Source: Gammaproteobacteria bacterium
GTDB taxonomy: Bacteria; Pseudomonadota; Gammaproteobacteria; GCF-002020875
Direction of reading: 5' to 3'
Length of the DNA: 41,737 bases
NCBI GenBank assembly: GCA_013349825.1
Contig: DUYW01000008.1
Span: forward strand, 1-41,737
Below, piece by piece: positions 8,415 through 15,794 of this stretch (positions within the stretch are counted from its first letter, which is position 1; each line of letters opens with the position of its first letter). A program made the position numbers and the translations under genes. A model generated the notes under the pieces. That model had not been told where the DNA came from. It was given only the letters and a program-made list of their open reading frames with translations, and did not search any database.

Positions 8415-9746
8415 ATGATGGCAGAACAGATTTTAATGGCACAGGTAGATACAGCTAATCAAGTTTCACAGCTACTGGCTGCATCTGGAAGTAAAACTTT
8501 CACGGTTGGTAAAGTGAGTGCTGTAGCAGGCAATGCAGGGAGCATGATCACGTTGACACCAAGTACCGGGGGGAGTGCCGTTGCTGTCAAGCTGGAAGGT
8601 GCTCGCCAGATGGCGGATATCTCATCACTGGTGGGGAAAACGGTTGCAGTCAGCAAGCCCTCTATGATGGCAGGTGTTGGCGTGGGTAATAATTGGTTAA
8701 TGTTGCAGCCGGTTAAAGCGGGTGCAGCAAAAGTAGCGGCCTCCTCAGCGACCATGCTGAAGCTTGAAGGTGCACGCCAAGGGATGCAGGCAGCATCATT
8801 GACAGGACAAAAATTTACGGTTGCTCAACCGATGATGGCTGGAAAAACGGGGGCCTCTACGCTCTTTCTGCAACCAGCCAATGGGGGTGATCTGGTTGCA
8901 TTAAAAATGGCCAATGCATCACCTGCGATCTCAGGAATGGTTGGTAAAACGGTTACAGTTGGACAGGCCCCGATGGTTGCGGGTGGTCAGCAGGGTGCCT
9001 GGATTGCTTTAAAACCAGCGGCAGGAGCTACAGCAAGCAAGGTGACAGGTGGGGCTGCTGCTGCCAAAGTGGCTGCACCGGCAGCAGTTAAGGCTAAAAG
9101 TGTTGCTATGGTAGCGCCACTGGCTAAAGCACAGACTGTAGCCATGACCTCAACAGTACCTGCTGCTAAAGCGATGTTGGCAAAAGCTGTAGGCGGTGGT
9201 GGTGTTACTGCAATGGCTGGAATGGGAATGGTCACACTACCACCGGGTGTTGAAGTCGAAGGCATGCGTGGTCTGGCGGCAAAAGCTGGAGCCGGAGTTA
9301 AGGGGGCAGGTGCCAAGGCGGTAGAGATGGAAGGCATGCGAAATGGAGTAATGGCAAAAGGTGCAGCTACAAAAGTAGCGGCAGGTAAGGCCGCTTGTCC
9401 GACAGCTACGGCAGGGTTTCAGGCTGGCGGGAAGGTTGCGGCAACAACAAAGGCGGCAACAGTGGTGAAAGCAACTCCTGTAGTCGGTGTTGGTGGTGCC
9501 AAAATGGTCAATGTGGCTGCAGTTAGCGCGAAAGGTGGCTCTGCTGCGGGAGGGGGGATGACTGCTGTTAAGGGGGCTGGTTTTGGTGGTGCAATGGGGC
9601 TGGGTGTTGGTATTTGGGGTACAGTCTTGATCGGTACGTTGGGTGCAGCCGCTGCCTATGGTTACTACCGTAGTCGTCAGATTGAGGCTGAATTATCGGG
9701 TGAAGAACAGAATCATGCTGTCACTACTGCGACAGCCGAAAGTTAA
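8415..9746 (+). CDS. mamD: MamD (Mms7-like) crystal-associated magnetosome protein with internal repeats
   Basis: 443 residues, rich in Ala, Gly, Val, Lys and Met. The N-terminal 200 residues hold about four copies of a unit of roughly 45 residues: KTFTVGKVSAVAG (27-39), GKTVAVSKPSMMAG (74-87), GQKFTVAQPMMAG (121-133) and GKTVTVGQAPMVAG (167-180), with KLEGARQ between units. A low-complexity middle precedes a C-terminal glycine-rich membrane segment (about 395-418, LGVGIWGTVLIGTLGAAAAY) and a short charged tail, the hallmark shared by MamD and Mms6. MamD binds magnetite tightly and affects crystal size. Known alphaproteobacterial MamD is shorter, around 300 residues. AGGGG at 8407-8411 suits either ATG 8415 or ATG 8418. 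Confidence 0.9.
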   Translation: MMAEQILMAQVDTANQVSQLLAASGSKTFTVGKVSAVAGNAGSMITLTPSTGGSAVAVKLEGARQMADISSLVGKTVAVSKPSMMAGVGVGNNWLMLQPVKAGAAKVAASSATMLKLEGARQGMQAASLTGQKFTVAQPMMAGKTGASTLFLQPANGGDLVALKMANASPAISGMVGKTVTVGQAPMVAGGQQGAWIALKPAAGATASKVTGGAAAAKVAAPAAVKAKSVAMVAPLAKAQTVAMTSTVPAAKAMLAKAVGGGGVTAMAGMGMVTLPPGVEVEGMRGLAAKAGAGVKGAGAKAVEMEGMRNGVMAKGAATKVAAGKAACPTATAGFQAGGKVAATTKAATVVKATPVVGVGGAKMVNVAAVSAKGGSAAGGGMTAVKGAGFGGAMGLGVGIWGTVLIGTLGAAAAYGYYRSRQIEAELSGEEQNHAVTTATAES

Positions 9747-9799
9747 TTAAGAACGTTAATTTATATTGTTAGCCAATCAATTTTTAGAAGGGGATCGAG

Positions 9800-10123
9800 A
9801 TGGTAGAGGCTGTATTGCAGAGCAAGGGGAGTATGAGGTCAAAAATTCTGGCAATGATGAGTTATCTGGGGATTTTAGTATTTGTACCATTGATCATGAA
9901 TCGGGATGACCAGTATGTCTACTTCCATGCTCGCCAGGGGCTGGTGATCTGGATTATGGGGATATTGGCGATCTTTACACTCTACCTTCCAGGTATCGGA
10001 AAGTTCTTCTTTAGCTCCATGGCAACACTTGTATTGCTCTTCTCCTTGGCTGGTATCGTCTCTGTACTCTTTTATAAAGCGTGGCGTTTACCGTTAATTT
10101 ATACCTTGTCGACGCGATTCTGA
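9800..10123 (+). CDS. mamF: MamF/MmsF-type magnetosome membrane protein (DUF4870-like)
   Basis: 107 residues with three hydrophobic segments (about 17-33, 49-67, 75-93). KILAMMSYLGILVFVPL, then DDQYVYFHARQGLVIW and LYLPGIGKFFF, match the MamF/MmsF family. Members affect magnetite crystal size and shape. The single copy does not let me separate MamF from MmsF; MamF is preferred because it follows mamD, as in the mamGFDC group of Magnetospirillum. A clear terminator follows at 10153-10178. Confidence 0.88.
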   Translation: MVEAVLQSKGSMRSKILAMMSYLGILVFVPLIMNRDDQYVYFHARQGLVIWIMGILAIFTLYLPGIGKFFFSSMATLVLLFSLAGIVSVLFYKAWRLPLIYTLSTRF

Positions 10124-10152
10124 TCAACCTAGGAAGATCTCTGGTATTCTGT

Positions 10153-10178
10153 ACGGCCCACTGATGTGGGTCGTTTTT
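10153..10178 (+). terminator. intrinsic terminator after mamF
   Basis: A 9-base stem ACGGCCCAC (10153-10161) pairs with GTGGGTCGT (10166-10174), with one G-U pair and a four-base loop, followed by a run of five T. It separates mamD-F from mamH, so mamH needs readthrough or its own promoter; only about 30 bases lie between terminator and mamH and I see no clear promoter there. Confidence 0.8.
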
Positions 10179-10208
10179 CGTAATCGTTCATTGTGAGTAG
10201 GGTCATCC

Positions 10209-11492
10209 ATGCAGCAAAAACTTGAGGGGTATCATAGAAATACACTCTATTTGCTCTCTGCTATCTGTATGATTTTTATGACCATGGTGTTGGCAATCCA
10301 ACCCATTTTCTTGCGTACTGTGCTGGATGTTAGTGCCGATGACGCGGGGATGATCAATGCGACTGTGCAGACAGTCACAGAAGTTTTCGATCTGTTGTTT
10401 GTAGGCTATCTGGGGTATCTCTCAGACCGTTTTGGTCGTGTTCCAGTGGTTATTTATGGCTTTCTTGTTGCAGCATTGGGTGCTCTGATTATCCCCTCCA
10501 GTCTCGAAATTGGACTCTGGTTGGGGATGAGTGGACTTACTATCTTCTATCTAATGCGCATTATTATGTCTCTGGGCACGGCTGCAGTCTGGCCTCAGCT
10601 TGCAGCACTTGCCGGGGATTTCTCAGACCAGAAGGGGCGAGCATCGATGATGGCAAATGCCGCATTTATGATGTCCTTCGGGGCGACACTGGTGTATGCA
10701 GTGATTATGCAGATTCCACAACACGCTGGTCTGATGGCAACGATGTATCTGGTTGTAGCGGTTGCATTATTGGGGGCCTGGTTCGCGCAGCGTTCATTGA
10801 TTGATGTAGCGGTACGCCTAGATGAGCCAGAGATTCCATGGAGGAAAGTTGCAGCTCTACTAAAGAATGATCTCCGGTTACGGCTCACGTTTGCTTCAGC
10901 CTTCTCTTCTCGCAATGATATGGTTTTAATCGGTCTCTTTTTAATGCTTTGGTTTGTCTATTTTGCGGACATACACGGCTTGACTCAGGAGGAGGCGGTT
11001 GCTCAGGGAGGGCTACTTATTGGGTCAATCGGGGCGGTTATTCTGATCACAATCCCGATCTGGGGCTGGTTTATTCAGCAGTACGGACGACTACCGGCTA
11101 TTGTGCTGAGCATGTTTCTATCGGGAGCAGGGTTTGCCTCAATGTGGTTTGTGGTCAACCCGTTTCAATGGGAGATCTATATCCCTGCATTGTTGATTGC
11201 GGCTGGCCAGGCGGGCACATTGCTCTCCCCACAGGTGCTGACCATTGATCTGGCACCCGAGGAGATGAGAGGGTCTGTGCTGGGTGCATTCAATACCGTA
11301 GGTGGAATCGGGATGATTCTATTTGTACAGATTGGCGGCATTCTGTTTGATTATTTAGGCCCTTATGCACCATTTGTCTTTACTGGAATCGGAAATCTGG
11401 CTATCATGCTATACGCTTTTTGGGTGCTGCAAAATTGTGAGGAGCCTGTCCCGCCAGGTCGAGAGGATCCAGCAGTGGAGTATGATTTCTAA
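10209..11492 (+). CDS. mamH: MamH, major facilitator superfamily transporter
   Basis: 427 residues with about twelve membrane segments, the usual MamH length. The MFS signature between helices 2 and 3 is visible as GYLSDRFGRVPV. MamH is thought to help bring iron into the magnetosome or the cell during biomineralisation. It is the first gene of the H-I-E block that in alphaproteobacteria starts the mamAB operon; here it sits behind mamF and a terminator, 63 bases ahead of mamI. A non-magnetosome MFS drug transporter is the alternative from sequence alone, but the context argues for MamH. Confidence 0.9.
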   Translation: MQQKLEGYHRNTLYLLSAICMIFMTMVLAIQPIFLRTVLDVSADDAGMINATVQTVTEVFDLLFVGYLGYLSDRFGRVPVVIYGFLVAALGALIIPSSLEIGLWLGMSGLTIFYLMRIIMSLGTAAVWPQLAALAGDFSDQKGRASMMANAAFMMSFGATLVYAVIMQIPQHAGLMATMYLVVAVALLGAWFAQRSLIDVAVRLDEPEIPWRKVAALLKNDLRLRLTFASAFSSRNDMVLIGLFLMLWFVYFADIHGLTQEEAVAQGGLLIGSIGAVILITIPIWGWFIQQYGRLPAIVLSMFLSGAGFASMWFVVNPFQWEIYIPALLIAAGQAGTLLSPQVLTIDLAPEEMRGSVLGAFNTVGGIGMILFVQIGGILFDYLGPYAPFVFTGIGNLAIMLYAFWVLQNCEEPVPPGREDPAVEYDF

Positions 11493-11555
11493 TGTTACTC
11501 CCATCGCTCAGCCATGAGAAAGACAGAATTAAAATAGATGGAAGGAATCTTTAAG

Positions 11556-11900
11556 ATGCCAAGTATTATTGTTGGGTTGTTAGCTTTTGCCATGGGACTG
11601 TGGGGACTTTCCGTTTGGTGGTATTCAGTTGAAGAGCTGTTAAGAGGTATGGTGCCTCTGTTGTTGCTACTGTTTGGCGTGGTTGCATTAATGGCTGGAG
11701 TGAGCCGGGTTGTGGAAATCTCTAATGATGAGAAGAGTGATGAAGAGCTGATAGATCTTGATGATGAAGCAGTTAGTGATGAGCCGGCAGAAAAGCCAAT
11801 AGCTCCTGTTAAGCGAGCCGTTAAAAAGAAGCGTGTGGTTAATAAGCGTGTGGTTAAGAAGACCGCAGAAGCAGGCAAGCAGGAGAAGGAGAGCGAATGA
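11556..11900 (+). CDS. mamI: MamI with a lysine-rich C-terminal extension
   Basis: 114 residues. The first 50 hold two hydrophobic segments with the characteristic MamI pattern MPSIIVGLLAFAMGLWGLSV and ELLRGMVPLLLLLFG. MamI is one of the small proteins required to form the magnetosome membrane. Start ATG 11556 is chosen because GGAAGGA lies nine bases upstream and because MPSII is the family N-terminus; ATG 11538 lacks a ribosome site. MamI is usually about 70-77 residues; here an acidic stretch (SDEELIDLDDEAVSDE) and a basic tail (KRAVKKKRVVNKRVVKK) add about 50. The stop overlaps mamE by four bases. Confidence 0.9.
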   Translation: MPSIIVGLLAFAMGLWGLSVWWYSVEELLRGMVPLLLLLFGVVALMAGVSRVVEISNDEKSDEELIDLDDEAVSDEPAEKPIAPVKRAVKKKRVVNKRVVKKTAEAGKQEKESE

Positions 11901-14086
11901 TCAAGTCGCTACTAAATCCACAAATTACTTGTGGAAGAGATCTACGTAAATACCTCTTTGTAGTGGGCGGAGTAGCAGCCACTATTTTGGCTTCTGTTTA
12001 TACCTATGAATACCAATATTTACCTTATCAGGCAGAGAAACAGCTTCATACATCGGCACCAATCAACCAGTTGACTCCGGCAAATGCTGCGCAAGGCAAT
12101 ACGGTAGCAATGATGCAACCGGTGGCTGCACCGCCTGCACCACCTATTCGTGCCAATGCGCCAACGCCGGGCAACCACAAGCGTGATGGGCGGAATAAGG
12201 TTCCCTGTGCACAGTGCCACAAGATTGTTGGTGGGCAAGGGGTTGCATTTATGCAACCGATGGCGGGGAACAATGGCATGGGGTTGAATGTCAATGCCAA
12301 TGAGGATGCCCCACCCAGTTTTCGTGGGGTAGCGATGGCTCTGCGACCCAGTGTAGTAAACATTAACGCAACTACCACAACGGTTAATATGAATGCCGGA
12401 CAACAAGATGGACAGCTTCACTTTGCAAATCCATCTTCAGGTGTCTCAACAGAGAGTATTGGTTCGGGTATTGTGGCGAGTAGCAATGGGCTTATTTTAA
12501 CCAACTATCACGTTATCAAAGGTGCAACCGGTATTCATGTCACCGTATTTACCGGTATGGGGACCAAACGCCATGTTGCCTCAGTGGTCAAGGTAGATGA
12601 GACATTGGATCTTGCTTTGTTGCGTATTGAGCCGGATCAGCTGCTGACGGTCGCCCCGTTAGGGGATAGTGATCGGGTAGATATTGCACAGTCCGTATTG
12701 GCAATGGGAAGCCCCTTTGGTCTGGACCAGACGGTGAGCCGGGGTATTATTTCAGCGCGTCGTAAATCGATGGTGATAGACAATTTGACGCACGCAGAGT
12801 TGATACAGACCGATGCAGCTATCAATCAAGGCAATTCAGGTGGCCCCCTGATTAACCGCAATGGCATGGTGATTGGCGTTAATACAGCGATCTATACCCC
12901 TACGGGAGCATTCTCCGGTGTTGGTTTCGCGGTGCCAATCAATAAGGCAAAGACCTTCATGCAAGATGAACTCAATACAGGGCAACAAGGACAACCGGTG
13001 GCTTGGGGTGGTGGTATGAATGGTATGGGGTTGAATGTGGCTGCAGGACAGTCAGGGCCGCCGATTCGTGTCGGTGCTGCTGCACCCAATAGCCATAATG
13101 ATGGCCGTAACAAAATGGGCTGTAAAATGTGCCACCAGATTCGGGGCGGTAATGGTGCTGTAGCGGGGGGTAATGTTGCATTCAATGGAATGGCGATGAA
13201 TGTAGTTACTCCGGGAGTGCCTCCTGTGATTCTGGCGAAGGCAGCCCCTCCAGGTTCACACCAAGCAGATGGCCGTGCCTCAATGATCTGCAGTAGTTGT
13301 CATCAGATTCAGGGAACGGTTCAGGGTAACGTAGTGGCCTTGGCGACCCCGGGTGGAAACAGTGGCATTGGGCTACCTCAAATTCTAACCAACCCCATGA
13401 TGGGATTGAATGTTGCGGGTGGTGCAAAAAATGTGGTTGAAGGGGCTGAATTGGCACCTATTAACCCTCTGTTGGCAGATGAGCTGAACCTTCAGGTTAC
13501 CGATGGCGCATTTGTCTCCACTGTTTATCCCAATAGTGGTGCAGACCGGGCCGGGGTCATGGCTGGAGATATTATTTTTAAACTGGATGGTCGCTGGGTA
13601 TTGACGCCCAAGCAGTTGACACAACGTGTTGCGTCATCGCAGGTTGGAGACAGTTTGCGGCTGGGGATTTATCGTGGGGGAGAACGTATGAATCTCTACC
13701 TGGTGGTGACTGGACAGCAGATAGGCACAGTTGTAAATACTCCATCTAACTCCATGAGCAGTATGGTTGGCGCGGCTAATAATGGCGTAGGGCTGGTGAA
13801 TGAGATTCGCTGGCTGGGGATGGAGTTGAAACCGATTGGCCCGGACGTGGTTGCTAAAAAACCGATGTTACAAGGCAAGCAGGGCAGTCTGGTGAAGGAT
13901 GTTAAAATTGCAACCGTTGCCCAGAGTAGCGGTGTAATGAAGGGAGATGTAGTACTGAAAATTAATAGCCTCTCTGTTGCAACACCCGGACAGCTGGATA
14001 TGGCGGTTGCACAGGCCAACATGCGCAGTGGAATCTTGTTGCTTGTAGAGCGTAACGGGATGAAGCGGTATGTCACGCTCCAATAA
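11897..14086 (+). CDS. mamE: MamE, HtrA-like magnetosome protease with three magnetochrome motifs and two PDZ domains
   Basis: 729 residues. Order: membrane anchor (about 18-36), magnetochrome 1 (CAQCH 104-108), trypsin-like domain (about 143-355) with a full triad His205 (TNYHVI), Asp238 (TLDLALL) and Ser314 (GNSGGPL), magnetochrome 2 (CKMCH 409-413), magnetochrome 3 (CSSCH 465-469), PDZ 1 (about 515-615) and PDZ 2 (about 640-729). MamE sorts magnetosome proteins and, when proteolytically active, matures crystals; known substrates include MamO and MamP. Reference MamE has two CXXCH motifs, both after the protease domain. Each haem site here has a similar lead-in: PPIRANAPTPGNHKRDGRN, PPIRVGAAAPNSHNDGRN, and a weaker third. 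ATG 11897 overlaps the mamI stop. Confidence 0.95.
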   Translation: MIKSLLNPQITCGRDLRKYLFVVGGVAATILASVYTYEYQYLPYQAEKQLHTSAPINQLTPANAAQGNTVAMMQPVAAPPAPPIRANAPTPGNHKRDGRNKVPCAQCHKIVGGQGVAFMQPMAGNNGMGLNVNANEDAPPSFRGVAMALRPSVVNINATTTTVNMNAGQQDGQLHFANPSSGVSTESIGSGIVASSNGLILTNYHVIKGATGIHVTVFTGMGTKRHVASVVKVDETLDLALLRIEPDQLLTVAPLGDSDRVDIAQSVLAMGSPFGLDQTVSRGIISARRKSMVIDNLTHAELIQTDAAINQGNSGGPLINRNGMVIGVNTAIYTPTGAFSGVGFAVPINKAKTFMQDELNTGQQGQPVAWGGGMNGMGLNVAAGQSGPPIRVGAAAPNSHNDGRNKMGCKMCHQIRGGNGAVAGGNVAFNGMAMNVVTPGVPPVILAKAAPPGSHQADGRASMICSSCHQIQGTVQGNVVALATPGGNSGIGLPQILTNPMMGLNVAGGAKNVVEGAELAPINPLLADELNLQVTDGAFVSTVYPNSGADRAGVMAGDIIFKLDGRWVLTPKQLTQRVASSQVGDSLRLGIYRGGERMNLYLVVTGQQIGTVVNTPSNSMSSMVGAANNGVGLVNEIRWLGMELKPIGPDVVAKKPMLQGKQGSLVKDVKIATVAQSSGVMKGDVVLKINSLSVATPGQLDMAVAQANMRSGILLLVERNGMKRYVTLQ

Positions 14087-14118
14087 TAATTAACCAGATT
14101 GAGTGTTGGGAGAGAGGA

Positions 14119-15690
14119 ATGGCAGCGGCCAAAAAGAGAGCAGGGAGTAAGGCAGTTGTGAAAAAAACAGCAGTCAGAAAGAGCATACCCCCAAAAAGCA
14201 CGGCTAAAAAGAAGGCTGTAAAGAAGAAAGCTGTTCAGAAAAAAGTAGTTAAAAAAGCAGCAGTTAAAAAGGTAGCAGTTAAAAAGGTAGCAGTTAAAAA
14301 GGTAGCAGTTAAAAAGGCAGTAGCGAAAAAAACGGCGGCTAAGAAAAAAGTTGTGAGCAAGCGTGCTCCCAGCAAAACAACAACCAGTAAACAGAGAGGT
14401 GGTGAGGTGGTGAAAAGTTCGGTAACCTCAACAAAGAGTTTGAAATCCAGTTCAGTTCAGGCATCAATCCCTCCCGGTTTTGCAGGAACACCTGTGCCTC
14501 AGAAAGAGAGGCCACCGGTTGTTCCGGTAGGTGTTGCAGAGAGAAAGAGTGGGTCAGTGGTTGAGTCTCAGTCAGTCTGGAATCACCTTGAAACCGTTGC
14601 AGAGAAGGTAAAGCAGCCGCCTGTAGAAGAGAATCAGCAGCATTCGAAGCCTCGTACCTTGATTGAAGAGGTTGCGATGAAGCAAGAGCGGGAGGAAACG
14701 GTCTTTAAACTTCGAAAGGCACACCCAAAAGAGGAGGTGGTGGTTGAAGAAACTCACCTTCCGGGAGCGAAACTGAGTAATGCTCATGTAGAGATTCCAG
14801 CGTATCTCTCTATCTGGTCTGGGCAAGAGACACAGAATAATGAAAATAGCAATGAGCATATTCAGCAGGCAGTTGAGTTCGATGCTGCAGAGATGGAGGC
14901 AGAGCGCTCTACCCCTCGGTCAGTCCGACAGCCTGTGATGGGGGCCTCAATGGAGTCTACTGCATCCTACTCACTGCTTGAGCCTCATAGCTCAATGTTG
15001 GCCGCTGTACATACAGTGGCTTCACACTCTGTGGAGAGTAATAATGCGGAAGTTGAGACCATTGAACCTCCTTCAGTTGAATCTCAAAGTCCAGCATCAC
15101 AATATGATACCTCCTCAGATAACGCTTCCCCAGAGGTGATGATAGCTGGAGCGGGATATGAAAATACAAATAGCGAAAGCAAAGTGAGTCAGTCTGAACA
15201 AAAAATAGAGGCAACAGATCGTGAGGAGGTGCCGCCAATGGCTTCAATAGCAAGTAATGAGCAACAACAGGATGATCAGAGTGAAGCTGAAATAGCCGTT
15301 TCGGCTGAAGAAGTTCAGGAGGCCGATGATCCACATTTTGATGCTGCGCTGGATAAAATTGCAGGTACCCGCAGTGAAAGTTCTCAGTCCGTACAGCGTC
15401 GTGAGGCGATTCGCCACTTTACGGAAGGTGTTGTGAAAAAACGGACACAGCGCCGCAACCAGGTGAGCAGTACTGCGCCTGGTTTAACTCAGGATAGCGT
15501 TTTGTCAAAAACATCTACTCAACCCGAAGAGAGCAATGTTGCTGTAGAAGGGGTCGGAGAGGGGGTCTACAATCTTCTGAGCAATGGTGTTAAAGGTGTA
15601 CTGAATATTGGCCGATACAGTGCCATGGGTTTGAAATACGGCATTCAGGATAGCAAAGCTGCAATTGGTAAAATCACCTCAAAAGAGTAG
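14119..15690 (+). CDS. lysine-repeat/acidic protein in the mamJ position
   Basis: 523 residues with no recognisable fold. Residues about 4-95 are Lys/Ala/Val-rich like histone H1 tails (KKVAVKK repeated); about 130-460 is hydrophilic, Glu/Ser/Gln/Pro-rich and probably disordered; the final 40 residues (VYNLLSNGVKGVLNIGRYSA onward) look like an amphipathic or weakly hydrophobic module. It lies between mamE and mamK, where alphaproteobacteria carry mamJ, the acidic protein that ties magnetosomes to the MamK filament. Position and disorder suggest a MamJ-like tether, but MamJ is not conserved in sequence and I see no direct homology. The start ATG at 14119 follows GAGAGG. Confidence 0.75.
   Translation: MAAAKKRAGSKAVVKKTAVRKSIPPKSTAKKKAVKKKAVQKKVVKKAAVKKVAVKKVAVKKVAVKKAVAKKTAAKKKVVSKRAPSKTTTSKQRGGEVVKSSVTSTKSLKSSSVQASIPPGFAGTPVPQKERPPVVPVGVAERKSGSVVESQSVWNHLETVAEKVKQPPVEENQQHSKPRTLIEEVAMKQEREETVFKLRKAHPKEEVVVEETHLPGAKLSNAHVEIPAYLSIWSGQETQNNENSNEHIQQAVEFDAAEMEAERSTPRSVRQPVMGASMESTASYSLLEPHSSMLAAVHTVASHSVESNNAEVETIEPPSVESQSPASQYDTSSDNASPEVMIAGAGYENTNSESKVSQSEQKIEATDREEVPPMASIASNEQQQDDQSEAEIAVSAEEVQEADDPHFDAALDKIAGTRSESSQSVQRREAIRHFTEGVVKKRTQRRNQVSSTAPGLTQDSVLSKTSTQPEESNVAVEGVGEGVYNLLSNGVKGVLNIGRYSAMGLKYGIQDSKAAIGKITSKE
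14260..14319 (+). repeat. 15-bp coding tandem repeat (four units)
   Basis: Units GCAGTTAAAAAGGTA at 14260-14274, 14275-14289 and 14290-14304 are identical; the fourth (14305-14319) differs by one base. Each encodes five residues of the KKVAV pattern. Identical units indicate recent slippage or unequal crossover, so copy number may vary between strains. Confidence 0.9.
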
Positions 15691-15699
15691 GAATTTTTG

Positions 15700-15705
15700 T
15701 ATAAT
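15700..15705 (+). promoter_or_regulatory. possible -10 box for mamK
   Basis: A perfect TATAAT lies in the 104-base gap before mamK. No good -35 hexamer is seen 16-18 bases upstream, so it may be a weak or activator-dependent promoter, or chance in AT-rich sequence. Confidence 0.25.
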
Positions 15706-15794
15706 CACGGCTCATACAGAGAATAAGCTTTAATAATTATCAGGTTTTAATAATTAGTGGGTCGTAACCACAACAACAAAAAAGGTAGGAAAGG

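Noticed and set aside
8987-9337. Minus-strand open frame of 116 codons within mamD
   Set aside because: It is a shadow of the repetitive GC-rich mamD coding strand; composition is low complexity and no ribosome site is seen.
12020-13185. Minus-strand frames within mamE
   Set aside because: Shadows of the MamE coding frame; the + strand shows intact catalytic and haem motifs.
14260-14319. Short direct repeats that could suggest a CRISPR array
   Set aside because: The repeats are contiguous, 15 bp, in frame and coding for lysine-rich residues; there are no spacers.
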